DNA of 64,000 nucleotides. Source: Vineibacter terrae (GTDB taxonomy: Bacteria; Pseudomonadota; Alphaproteobacteria; Reyranellales; Reyranellaceae). Below are positions 1 through 7,207 of this stretch, in pieces. The stretch is taken from assembly GCF_008039615.1 (NCBI RefSeq), contig NZ_VDUZ01000002.1, positions 124,001 through 188,000 of the forward strand. The letters run 5' to 3'. Position numbers and translations under genes: made by a program. Position 1 is the stretch's first letter. Every line of letters begins with the position of its first letter. The notes below the pieces were generated by a model. It made no database searches. It was not told the DNA's origin and saw nothing but the letters and a program-made list of their open reading frames with translations.

Positions 1-451
1 ATTCGATCAAGGCCGCATCTCGTGATGGCGTGTTCAGCAACTCCATTTCCGCGACAAGAGTAAAGCCGATTGGCTGGGAAAACTCGACTCGATATATGCG
101 CCAGACCGCTCCATTGGTCAGGGCAATCCATTCACTGCCCTGGTTTGCGGCATAGTCTACCGCTTGCTTGACATGTTGATCCTTGAGCTCGACACCGATG
201 GCCTTGACTTCGATCAAGCAACACAGCGTGCCACCAAGCTTGATGGCGAGATCACAGTACGTGCCTCGTATGGCAAACTCTGTTGTGATCTCGACATATT
301 TTTCATAGCCCAGGACGTCGGCTAGAAAATCCGCAATGATGACGGCGGTATCGGACTCGCTGACATCGCGCCTTTTCGCCGCGGCAAATATCTGCTGATA
401 CCGCCTGATCCCTGCAACCACCCGATCGTGCACGCGCTTGGGCACACTCAT
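1..451 (-). CDS. Partial protein with type I restriction enzyme R N-terminal-like (HSDR_N_2) nuclease domain
   Basis: The gene reads leftward from an ATG at 451 and is cut by the window edge, leaving 150 codons without a stop. The visible part contains a PD-(D/E)xK-like core: an Asp in TYCDLAI followed by LIEVKA, then DQHVKQAVDYAANQGSEW and IALTNGAVWRIYRV. That order is typical of HSDR_N_2 domains, found in HsdR subunits and in many stand-alone putative nucleases or defence proteins. Codon use is clearly less GC-rich than in the neighbours (gaa, aca, ata, tta-type codons), which suggests horizontal acquisition. The stand-alone length and any downstream partner lie outside the window, so the exact function is open. 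Confidence 0.72.
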   Translation of the reverse strand, partial: MSVPKRVHDRVVAGIRRYQQIFAAAKRRDVSESDTAVIIADFLADVLGYEKYVEITTEFAIRGTYCDLAIKLGGTLCCLIEVKAIGVELKDQHVKQAVDYAANQGSEWIALTNGAVWRIYRVEFSQPIGFTLVAEMELLNTPSRDAALIE

Positions 452-562
452 GACCGCTCCCCCAACGTGTAGTTCGTTGGGCAGACACTATCTGAGCCGA
501 GGTTGAACCCGCAACATTCGAAACTGGAACGACCCCAGATGATAGAAGCCATTTCAACCAGC

Positions 563-910
563 TCAACTCATGCCCGGCGGCGCGAAGAAGCAGCGGCGCA
601 CGCCGTTGGGCTGGTGGCAGCGCCAGAAGCGGCCGTCCTCGCTGGGCAGCGTGTCGACATAGGGCACGACCTCGCCGGTGGGTGCGATCAGCCAGCCCGG
701 CGCCGTCGGCTCGACCTGGTTGGCGGGGATCGGCACGCAATCTTCCTTGCCGCAGCACCATTCATTGGTCAGCGGACTGCGGTAGCCGCCTTTAGCGATC
801 CAGTCATGGTCATCATGCGCCTGCGCGCATGAGCCGAGCCAGCCATCCGGCGGCGCGACCATCGCCAGCATCGTCAATCCCACGACCACAGCACCATGAT
901 TGAGCATCAT
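563..910 (-). CDS. Small exported Cys-containing hypothetical protein
   Basis: About 115 residues. The start at 910 (ATG ATG) is preceded by GGAGG at good spacing; a longer reading frame to 973 lacks such a site. Residues 1 to about 30 look like a signal peptide (hydrophobic VVVGLTMLAMVA, then an SCAQA cleavage-like site). The mature part is a compact domain with HDWI near its start, an EWCCGKEDC cluster, and a C-terminal FWRCHQPNGVRRCFF motif, so it has several cysteines suited to disulphides or metal binding. I do not recognise a characterised family; similar short proteins occur as hypotheticals in alphaproteobacteria. It is probably periplasmic. Confidence 0.7.
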   Translation of the reverse strand: MMLNHGAVVVGLTMLAMVAPPDGWLGSCAQAHDDHDWIAKGGYRSPLTNEWCCGKEDCVPIPANQVEPTAPGWLIAPTGEVVPYVDTLPSEDGRFWRCHQPNGVRRCFFAPPGMS

Positions 911-1073
911 CGCGCCCTCCGTCGACCGCGGTGAGGACCGCGCCCAGTCTATCCGGTTCTGCGTCCACGTCACCTACGACGGTTCGACCGCCATCGAAGC
1001 AATGCACCGCCCGGGCGCAAGGCATGATGATAGGGTCGCCGCGTTCATCAACCGACACTGCATGGAGACGATG

Positions 1074-1403
1074 ATGCCCGGCACCTCCACCACCGCCGCG
1101 ACCGGCAGCCTCGCCCTGGCCGTCACCTGGGAGGCGCGGCGCGGCGAAGCCGACGCCGTGGCCGACATCCTGCGCCGCATGGCCAGCGCCGTCCGGCAGA
1201 AGGAGCCCGGCGTGCTGCGCTTCGAGCCGCATCGCTCGCCGGCCGACGATCACGTGTTCTTCCTGTACGAGCTCTTCGTCGACCAGGCGGCATTCGAAGC
1301 GCATCAGCAGACCGAGCACTTCAAGAGCCTCGTCGTCGAGCAGGGCCTGCCGAAGCTGGCGCGGCGCGAACGGACCCCCTTCACGCCGCTGGCCGCCGCC
1401 TGA
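1074..1403 (+). CDS. Antibiotic biosynthesis monooxygenase (ABM) family protein
   Basis: A 109-residue protein with the ferredoxin-like dimeric ABM fold typical of YgiN-type quinol monooxygenases. The pattern is LALAVTWEARRGEADAVADI, then EPGVLRFEPHR, then the characteristic VFFLYELFVDQAAFEAHQQT and FKSLV segments. Several in-frame ATGs (1062, 1071, 1074) are possible; 1074 is chosen because GGAG lies six bases before it. Such proteins are cytosolic and may oxidise quinols or other small aromatics, or have no enzymatic role. The adjacent genes give no pathway hint. Confidence 0.75.
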   Translation: MPGTSTTAATGSLALAVTWEARRGEADAVADILRRMASAVRQKEPGVLRFEPHRSPADDHVFFLYELFVDQAAFEAHQQTEHFKSLVVEQGLPKLARRERTPFTPLAAA

Positions 1404-1468
1404 GATGCGCCGGCCCGGTCACGAAAAGGACGCGCCGCTGTTCCGTCGCGTGCGCTATCAACTACGCT

Positions 1469-2221
1469 GTGGTTGTCCGTGCCCATATCGCGATGGCTCT
1501 TCTGGCGTCGGTCCCGCTCCTGGCCGGGGTCGGCGCCGCCTGCGCGCAAGGCCGGCCGGCCGTCGATTGGATCGCCGATCCCCGCACGCGCTGCCGGGTG
1601 TGGAACGCCGAGCCGCAGCCCAACGAGTCGGTCACGTGGAGCGGCGCCTGCCGCGACAGTTATGCGCAAGGCGTCGGCACGCTGCAGTGGCTGGAGAACC
1701 AGCGCCCCACCGAGCGGTTCGACGGCGGCATGGAACGCGGGCGCCCCAACGGCCGCGGCGTCTACACATGGCCCGACGGCTCGCGCTATGAAGGCGAGTT
1801 CCGCGACGGCTACCGCACCGGCCGGGGCGTGCAGACCTGGATGGATGGCGCGCGCTACGACGGCGAATACCGCAACGGCAACCTGAGCGGCCGCGGGGTG
1901 TACACGTGGCGCGACGGCGGCCGCTACGAAGGCGAGTTCCGCGACAGCCGCTTCAATGGCCAGGGCGTGCGCACCTGGCCCAACGGCGATCGCTATGAAG
2001 GCGCGTTCCGCGACGGCAAGGAGAACGGCCACGGCGTCTACACCTGGGCCAACGGCGAACGCTACGAAGGCGAATGGCGCGACGGCAAGGCCCACGGCAC
2101 CGGCACCAAGACGGCGCGCCAGGGCCGCGTGTTCTCGGGAGAATGGGCCGACGGCTGCTTCCGTGACGGCGCCCGCTGGGCCACGGCGGGCGTCACGCGT
2201 CAGGCATGCGGCTTCCGCTGA
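1469..2221 (+). CDS. Exported MORN-repeat protein
   Basis: A 250-residue protein beginning with GTG. The first 27 residues (Arg at 4, hydrophobic ALLASVPLLAGVGA, then a CAQ-like cleavage site) form a signal peptide. The GTG is preferred to the ATG at 1493 because the shorter form would have no positive charge before the hydrophobic stretch. From about residue 83 there are six tandem MORN repeats of 23 residues, each of the YEGEFRDG...GRGVYTWPDG type. MORN arrays make beta-hairpin rods that bind lipids or proteins, or act as scaffolds. A periplasmic location is inferred from the signal peptide. The repeats are highly alike, so recombination could change copy number. Confidence 0.82.
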   Translation: MVVRAHIAMALLASVPLLAGVGAACAQGRPAVDWIADPRTRCRVWNAEPQPNESVTWSGACRDSYAQGVGTLQWLENQRPTERFDGGMERGRPNGRGVYTWPDGSRYEGEFRDGYRTGRGVQTWMDGARYDGEYRNGNLSGRGVYTWRDGGRYEGEFRDSRFNGQGVRTWPNGDRYEGAFRDGKENGHGVYTWANGERYEGEWRDGKAHGTGTKTARQGRVFSGEWADGCFRDGARWATAGVTRQACGFR

Positions 2222-2225
2222 GTCC

Positions 2226-2816
2226 TCAGTCGCCGGTCCAGTTGCGTACCGGGCCGGTGTCGATGTGGATGAAGCCTGAGCGATAGAGCCCGATGCCGCC
2301 GGCGCCGCATTGCCGCGCGATCTCGCCCAATGCCGAGACCGCAATGCCCGCGACCGTGAAGTCGACCGCCTTGGCCGCGATATGAAGGCTGTTCTCGGCA
2401 ACGTCGAAGCCCGCCAGGTGAAGCATGTGGTTCGTCTGCCAGGAGCGGTAGCCGCTCAGCACGCGCAGCGGTTGGCCGATCTGCGACTGCACGCGCGCCA
2501 ACAGATCGAACAGGGCAGGATCGATCGGCTTTATCTCGCCGGTGCGAAAGTCGCGCAGCAGCCGGTTGAGCCGGGCCAACCCATCGTCGTGGTAGCGCTC
2601 GCCATCGGCGAAGACATCCGAGAACGACTCGCCGGTCTGCGCCACCACCAGGTTCAGATGCTTGGGCTTTAGGCTCACCGACAGGCTCTCGGACCGCACC
2701 GACGGTCCGCGCGCATGGGCCGATGGCGATGCCATCGCCAGAGCGAGCGCGGCGCCACCGAGGCCCGCCAGGGCGGCTCGCCGCCGCACCGCACCGTTTG
2801 CTGATCGTGTCGTCAT
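2226..2816 (-). CDS. DUF882/YcbK-family M15-like peptidase, Tat-exported (copy 1)
   Basis: A 196-residue protein starting with a twin-arginine-type leader (RRRAALAGLGGAALALAM). The body matches the DUF882/peptidase M15 family that includes the murein endopeptidase MepK (YcbK): VLSGYRSWQTN, then SLHIAAKAVDF (His145, Asp152), then FIHIDTGPVRNW (His184), the expected zinc ligands. The usual HxxGxAxD motif reads HxxAxAxD here. It would act on peptidoglycan crosslinks in the periplasm. A close paralogue lies immediately upstream on the same strand, with a 122-base gap, pointing to tandem duplication. Confidence 0.85.
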   Translation of the reverse strand: MTTRSANGAVRRRAALAGLGGAALALAMASPSAHARGPSVRSESLSVSLKPKHLNLVVAQTGESFSDVFADGERYHDDGLARLNRLLRDFRTGEIKPIDPALFDLLARVQSQIGQPLRVLSGYRSWQTNHMLHLAGFDVAENSLHIAAKAVDFTVAGIAVSALGEIARQCGAGGIGLYRSGFIHIDTGPVRNWTGD

Positions 2817-2938
2817 CGAAGGCCTACCGCAGCCGGGTCAACGAGCTGCCGGAAAGGAACCGGCTCAGCATCCAAGCGGCGGAGTGTGGCGCGTGTGAGA
2901 CCCGCCAGTGATAAAGCAGTGATCCCTGCGGTGGTGCG

Positions 2939-3613
2939 TCAGGCGCCGGTCCAGTGTCGCGGCGGGCCTGTATCGATATGCACGAAGCCGGAGCGGTAGA
3001 TGCCGATGCCGCCGGCGCCGCATTGCTGGGCGATCTCGCCGAGCCTCGCGGCCGCCATGCCGGGCACCGTGAAGTCGACCGCCTTCGCCGCGACATGCTG
3101 GCTGTTCTCGGCCACGTCGAAGCCGACCAGGTACATGAAGCGGTTCGTGCGCCAGGAGCGATAGCCGCTCAGCACGCGCAGCGGCTGGTCGATATAGGAT
3201 TGCACGCGCGCCATCAGATCGAGCAGGGCCGGATCGATCGGCTTGACCTCGCCGCTCTGATAGTCGCGCAGCAGCCTGTTGAGGCGCGCCAGCTTGGCTT
3301 TGTCGTAGCGGCTGCCCTCGGCAAAAACGTCCGAGAACGTCTCGCCCGTCTGCGCGGCGATGAGATTCAGAGACCTGGGCGCAGCGTCTGCCCGCGTTCC
3401 GTCGTCGACGGCGGGATCGCGCAACGCAGTCGACAGCCCGATCGTCGCCGAGAAGGCCGCTGCGCCCGCCAGGCCCGACAAAGCGGCACGCCGCCGGATC
3501 AGGCCGCCGGCCGGCGCGGCCCGAGTCGACGGCCGCCACCGCGTGTCCGCATCGAGGCGGATATCGGCGGCCGGTCGGCTGGGCATCGGGGCGCTCGGCT
3601 CCGGCATGTGCAT
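2939..3613 (-). CDS. DUF882/YcbK-family M15-like peptidase, Tat-exported (copy 2)
   Basis: A 224-residue paralogue of the adjacent gene. It has a longer N-terminus before its twin-arginine leader (IRRRAALSGLAGAAAF). The start at 3613 has AGGATCACC just before it. The same signatures are present: VLSGYRSWRTN, SQHVAAKAVDFTV and FVHIDTGPPRHW, again with Ala in place of the usual Gly of HxxGxAxD. The two copies differ mainly at the N-terminus and just after the leader, while the catalytic part is very similar. The likely role is peptidoglycan crosslink hydrolysis in the periplasm, inferred from the family. Confidence 0.85.
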   Translation of the reverse strand: MHMPEPSAPMPSRPAADIRLDADTRWRPSTRAAPAGGLIRRRAALSGLAGAAAFSATIGLSTALRDPAVDDGTRADAAPRSLNLIAAQTGETFSDVFAEGSRYDKAKLARLNRLLRDYQSGEVKPIDPALLDLMARVQSYIDQPLRVLSGYRSWRTNRFMYLVGFDVAENSQHVAAKAVDFTVPGMAAARLGEIAQQCGAGGIGIYRSGFVHIDTGPPRHWTGA

Positions 3614-4036
3614 GGTGATCCTGCTGGAGACGTCGCGATTTTACATGGCGTGGCCGAGACACCGCAACCGCACACGCCATGTCGAGACGCTTCTCGCTGC
3701 AGGCCTCGAACGACGTCAGACCGATATCACGCGTCCAGCGCGGCCGCGGGACTATTGCATATTGCAGGGCGCCGCTGCCGCACCTGCCGTCATCCCGAGC
3801 GCAGCGAGGGATCTCCCGGGAATAGCGCACTGTGCGCCTTCCCGCAGGAGATCCCTCGCTTCGCTCGGGATGACAGCGACGATACTTGCGATAGCCTCGC
3901 CCGCAGCCGGGATTTGCGTCACCGAAGAAACGTCACATCTGCAGCGATGCTAGATGCGGCCCGATCGCACGACCGCCGTTCCGTAGACGGATGATTCCGG
4001 ATAGGACTCGCGGTCCTTTCGTGCAGGAGGCTTTCG
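3614..4036. other. Intergenic stretch between divergent genes
   Basis: About 420 bases lie between the start of the second DUF882 gene and the start of the small orphan gene. The stretch holds one copy of the ~80-bp hairpin repeat (3789-3874). I see no convincing reading frame or RNA gene in the rest. A strong AGGAGG ribosome site for the next gene lies at 4025-4030. Promoters for both flanking genes should be here, but I cannot assign clear boxes. Confidence 0.6.
3789..3874. repeat. Hairpin repeat family A, copy 1
   Basis: Two 27-base inverted arms (left starts TCATCCCGAGCGCAGCGAGG, right ends CTCGCTTCGCTCGGGATGA) flank a ~30-base variable middle. The arms differ at one position. The same arms recur at 9814-9892 and 13603-13681. 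This copy lies between divergent genes, so unlike the others it is not simply a terminator between converging genes. Confidence 0.9.
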
Positions 4037-4387
4037 ATGTTCGCCCCCGTCGCCCGGGCCCTGGTGCAGAAATACGGCGGCAGCGCCGACGATCCGCTGC
4101 CGATGACCGTCTTCGATTCCGACGGCAACCCGGTCGATGCCAACGACCGCTCGGCCATCCGCTTCGCCCGCTTCCGCTGGTCAGGCTGGTGGCTGCTGGA
4201 GCCGTATCAGGCCGGCCAGTCGATCACCGACTATGTCCTGGAAGCGACGGCTGCCGCGGGCAAATGGTCGGTATCCATCTCGGCGCTGTCCAACAGCGGC
4301 ACCGTGATCGCCATCAAGACCGACGGCGAGATCTCGACACCGGTTGCGGCCTTCGCCACCAAGCTGGCGATCAAGCTCAAGGGTTGA
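4037..4387 (+). CDS. Hypothetical protein, 116 residues
   Basis: The start is set by a strong AGGAGG at 4025-4030. The protein has no signal peptide, no clear membrane segment and no motif I recognise. Notable parts are MTVFDSDGNPVDANDRSA, a Trp-rich FRWSGWWLLEPYQAG segment, and a C-terminal half of alternating small and hydrophobic residues (WSVSISALSNSGTVIAIKTD) suggesting beta strands. It lies just upstream of comM on the same strand, but an AT-rich gap with a possible promoter separates them, so it is probably a separate transcript. The codon use looks native. Confidence 0.6.
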   Translation: MFAPVARALVQKYGGSADDPLPMTVFDSDGNPVDANDRSAIRFARFRWSGWWLLEPYQAGQSITDYVLEATAAAGKWSVSISALSNSGTVIAIKTDGEISTPVAAFATKLAIKLKG

Positions 4388-4410
4388 ACCAGAATACAAC
4401 TTTCGGTTTA

Positions 4411-4438
4411 TTTTCCATACCATAATTCGTTCTATAGT
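4411..4438 (+). promoter_or_regulatory. Candidate promoter of comM
   Basis: The gap before comM is markedly AT-rich for this genome. A TATAGT hexamer at 4433-4438 lies 16 bases after TTTTCC at 4411-4416, which could be weak -10 and -35 boxes. The start codon follows 31 bases downstream with GGCGGAG before it. This is a prediction from base composition and spacing only. Confidence 0.3.
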
Positions 4439-4469
4439 CGTTCTCCACTCAAACGGGCGGAGATCGGTG

Positions 4470-6083
4470 ATGGTCGCGCGTGTGCGCACGGTGGCGTTCC
4501 AGGGCATCGACGTGGTGCCGATCGACGTGCAGGTCCAGATCGCGGGCGGCTCGCCCAACTTCATGCTGGTCGGCCTGCCCGACAAGGCGGTCGGCGAGAG
4601 CCGCGAGCGCATCCGCGCCGCGCTGGCGGCGCTCGGCCTCGCCCTGCCGCCGCGGCGCATCACCGTGAACCTCTCGCCCGCCGATCTGGCCAAGGAAGGC
4701 AGCCACTACGACCTGCCGATCGCGCTCGGCCTGATGGCCGCCATCGGCATCATCCCGACCGATCTGGTCGAGAGCTACGTGGCGCTGGGCGAGCTGGCGC
4801 TGGATGGCGCGCTGACACCGGTGGCCGGCGTGCTGCCGGCCGCCATGCATGCCGCCAGTCATGGCCGCGGCATCGTCTGCCCGGCGGCGTGCGGCGGCGA
4901 GGCGGCATGGGGCGGCTTCGAGTCCGTCGACCCAGCCGGCGAGGACGATACAGCTGCCGGGCGGCGCGCCGCGCGCTGCGGCGAGGTCGTGGCGGCGCCC
5001 TCGCTGCTGGCGCTGATCAACCATTTCAAGGGCACGCAGGTGCTGGCGGCGCCGCAGGCCATGCTGGCCGCCGACGATGGCCGCTATCCCGACCTGCGCG
5101 ACGTGAAGGGCCAGGAGAGCGCCAAGCGCGCGCTGGAGGTGGTGGCTGCCGGTGCGCACAACCTGCTGTTGACCGGGCCACCGGGTGCCGGCAAGTCGAT
5201 GCTGGCGGCCCGCCTGCCGGGCCTGCTGCCGCCGCTGGAGCCCGACGAGGCGCTGGAGGTGAGCATGGTCCAGTCGATGGCCGGCCAGCTTGGTGAAGGC
5301 AAGCTGACGCGCCGCCGCCCCTTTCGCGATCCGCATCACTCGGCGAGCCTGGTGGCGCTGGTCGGCGGCGGCATGCGGCCGCGTCCCGGCGAGGTGTCGC
5401 TGGCGCATCACGGCGTGCTGTTCCTGGATGAGCTGCCGGAGTTCAACCCCTCGGCGATCGAGGCGCTGCGCCAGCCGCTGGAGACCGGCCGTGTGACGGT
5501 GGCGCGCGCCAACGCGCATGTCACATACCCGGCGCGCTTCCTGCTGGTCGCCGCCATGAACCCCTGCCGCTGCGGTCATCTCGCCGATGCCACGCGCGCC
5601 TGCGGCCGCGCCCCACGCTGCGGCGCCGACTATCAGGGCCGCATCTCGGGGCCGCTCTATGACCGCATCGATCTTGCCATCGACGTGCCGCCGGTGGCGC
5701 CCGCCGATCTCGCGCTGCCGCCGCCCGCCGAGTCGACGGCCGACGTCGCGGCGCGCGTCCTGGCGGCGCGCGCCCGCCAGCGTCAGCGCTTCGCCGAGCT
5801 CGCCCGCAGCAACCCTTCATTGATGGCCGGCGTTCGGCCGCACGCCAACGGCCAGGCCGACGGCGAGCTGCTGACCGCCATCGCCACGCCCGATGCCGAC
5901 GGCCGCGCGCTGCTCGCCCGCGCCGTCGAGCGCCTGAACCTGTCGGCACGCGGCTATCACCGCGTGCTGCGTGTCGCCCGCACGCTTGCCGACCTCGACG
6001 CCAGCGACAGTGTGCGCCGCCTGCACATCGCCGAAGCGCTATCCTGGCGCCGCATGCAGCCCCGTGCAGCGGCCGCGGCCTGA
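4470..6083 (+). CDS. comM: YifB/ComM-family Mg-chelatase-like AAA+ ATPase
   Basis: A 537-residue protein. The start at 4470 begins MVARVRTVAFQGIDV, the family's usual N-terminus; the frame upstream of it is not conserved. Order of parts: N-terminal ChlI-like domain (NFMLVGLPDKAVGESRERIR), Walker A GPPGAGKS at residues 236-243, Walker B VLFLDELPEF, and a zinc-binding-like AAMNPCRCG...CGRAPRC region, then a C-terminal ChlI domain (NLSARGYHRVLRVARTLADL). In naturally competent bacteria ComM is a hexameric helicase promoting branch migration during integration of transformed DNA; it is widely conserved beyond competent species. It is cytosolic and probably monocistronic. Confidence 0.92.
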   Translation: MVARVRTVAFQGIDVVPIDVQVQIAGGSPNFMLVGLPDKAVGESRERIRAALAALGLALPPRRITVNLSPADLAKEGSHYDLPIALGLMAAIGIIPTDLVESYVALGELALDGALTPVAGVLPAAMHAASHGRGIVCPAACGGEAAWGGFESVDPAGEDDTAAGRRAARCGEVVAAPSLLALINHFKGTQVLAAPQAMLAADDGRYPDLRDVKGQESAKRALEVVAAGAHNLLLTGPPGAGKSMLAARLPGLLPPLEPDEALEVSMVQSMAGQLGEGKLTRRRPFRDPHHSASLVALVGGGMRPRPGEVSLAHHGVLFLDELPEFNPSAIEALRQPLETGRVTVARANAHVTYPARFLLVAAMNPCRCGHLADATRACGRAPRCGADYQGRISGPLYDRIDLAIDVPPVAPADLALPPPAESTADVAARVLAARARQRQRFAELARSNPSLMAGVRPHANGQADGELLTAIATPDADGRALLARAVERLNLSARGYHRVLRVARTLADLDASDSVRRLHIAEALSWRRMQPRAAAAA

Positions 6084-6102
6084 GGTGCGCGAGCGGCAGC
6101 GA

Positions 6103-7101
6103 TCAGGAACGCGAACGACTACTTTTCCGATCGAGGTCAACCATGACCGGATGGGGTTTTTCTGGTCTCCTCCCCCTGCCGACCTCACCCGTCGCGACGC
6201 GCCCGCCTTCCGGGTTGAGCTGCGCGCGCAGCCAGGCAGCGAAGGCCGTCAACGCCGGATCGTCATCCAGGCGGGCTTCATACTGCAGAACGAAGTGACG
6301 TCGCGTCGGCCGGGCCCGTGGATCGGCGACAACGATCATGCGTCGGGCGAGATCCGGCCCCAGCAGCGCCTCGATCGCCATGGCAAAGCCCAGCCCCGCC
6401 TCGGCGGCCTCGATCGCAAGCCCGATGCTCTCGAAGCTGCTGCCACCCTGCGCCGGGATCGAGGCCATGCCGATATGGTCGAGCCAGCGCCGCCAGTCAT
6501 CGGGCCGCGGGCGCGCATGCAGCAGCGGCACGGCGCCAAAGTCGGGCGCGCCCTGCTTCATCCACCTCGGCGCGCAGACCGGCACCGTGGCGATCGGCAC
6601 CAGGGCCTGCGTCACGAGGCCGGCACGCGGTGCCGCGTCCGCCACCGCGATGACGGCGTCGTAGCGGCCCGGCAGCAGATCCAGCGGATTGAGGCTGGTG
6701 TGCAGGTCGATCTCGAGCGTGGGATGCGCCGCGCGCAGGGCCGGCCACAGCGGCAGCAGAAGCCGGGAGGCGAAGAAGCCGTAGACTCCGACCGAGAGCC
6801 GCCGCAGGCGGCGCAGCTTCACGCCGCTGGTGGCATCGGCGATACGGTCGAGCCCTTCGCGCGTCGCTTGCGCCAAGGCGGCGCCGGCCGTCGTCAGCTC
6901 CAGCCCCGTCGCGCGGCGCAGGAAGAGCGGCTTGCCGAGCTCGGCTTCCAGCGCGCGCACATGACGGCTCACGGCGCCCGGCGTGACGCCAAGCTCGCCG
7001 GCCGCGCGCGTCACCGAGAGATGGCGGGCCGCGGCCTCGAAGGCGCGGACGGCGTGAAGCGGCGGCAGGCGGCGCCAGGACATCCGTTGAGTATGACTCA
7101 A
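6103..7101 (-). CDS. LysR-family transcriptional regulator (GcvA-like)
   Basis: 332 residues with an N-terminal winged helix (LPPLHAVRAFEAAARHLSVT, then GVTPGAVSRHVRALEAELG) and a C-terminal substrate-binding domain. The LPPLxAxRAFEAAARxLSxTxAA wording is typical of the GcvA-like branch. A second ATG at 7083 is also possible. It lies divergently, 106 bases from the acyl-CoA dehydrogenase gene, the classic arrangement of a LysR activator and its target, so it probably controls that gene and the hydratase-like gene after it. The effector is unknown. The C-terminal 40 residues are Arg/Lys-rich and look like an unconserved tail. Confidence 0.88.
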   Translation of the reverse strand: MSHTQRMSWRRLPPLHAVRAFEAAARHLSVTRAAGELGVTPGAVSRHVRALEAELGKPLFLRRATGLELTTAGAALAQATREGLDRIADATSGVKLRRLRRLSVGVYGFFASRLLLPLWPALRAAHPTLEIDLHTSLNPLDLLPGRYDAVIAVADAAPRAGLVTQALVPIATVPVCAPRWMKQGAPDFGAVPLLHARPRPDDWRRWLDHIGMASIPAQGGSSFESIGLAIEAAEAGLGFAMAIEALLGPDLARRMIVVADPRARPTRRHFVLQYEARLDDDPALTAFAAWLRAQLNPEGGRVATGEVGRGRRPEKPHPVMVDLDRKSSRSRS

Positions 7102-7207
7102 AGCTCAGGGCGAACAAGTCGTTTGCCAGGCCTGCAGCGCAAGCCTAAGGCTTCCGCCATCAACTGCGTGAGACCTCGACCAGGCTTTGCGACGATGAGC
7201 GCCTATC

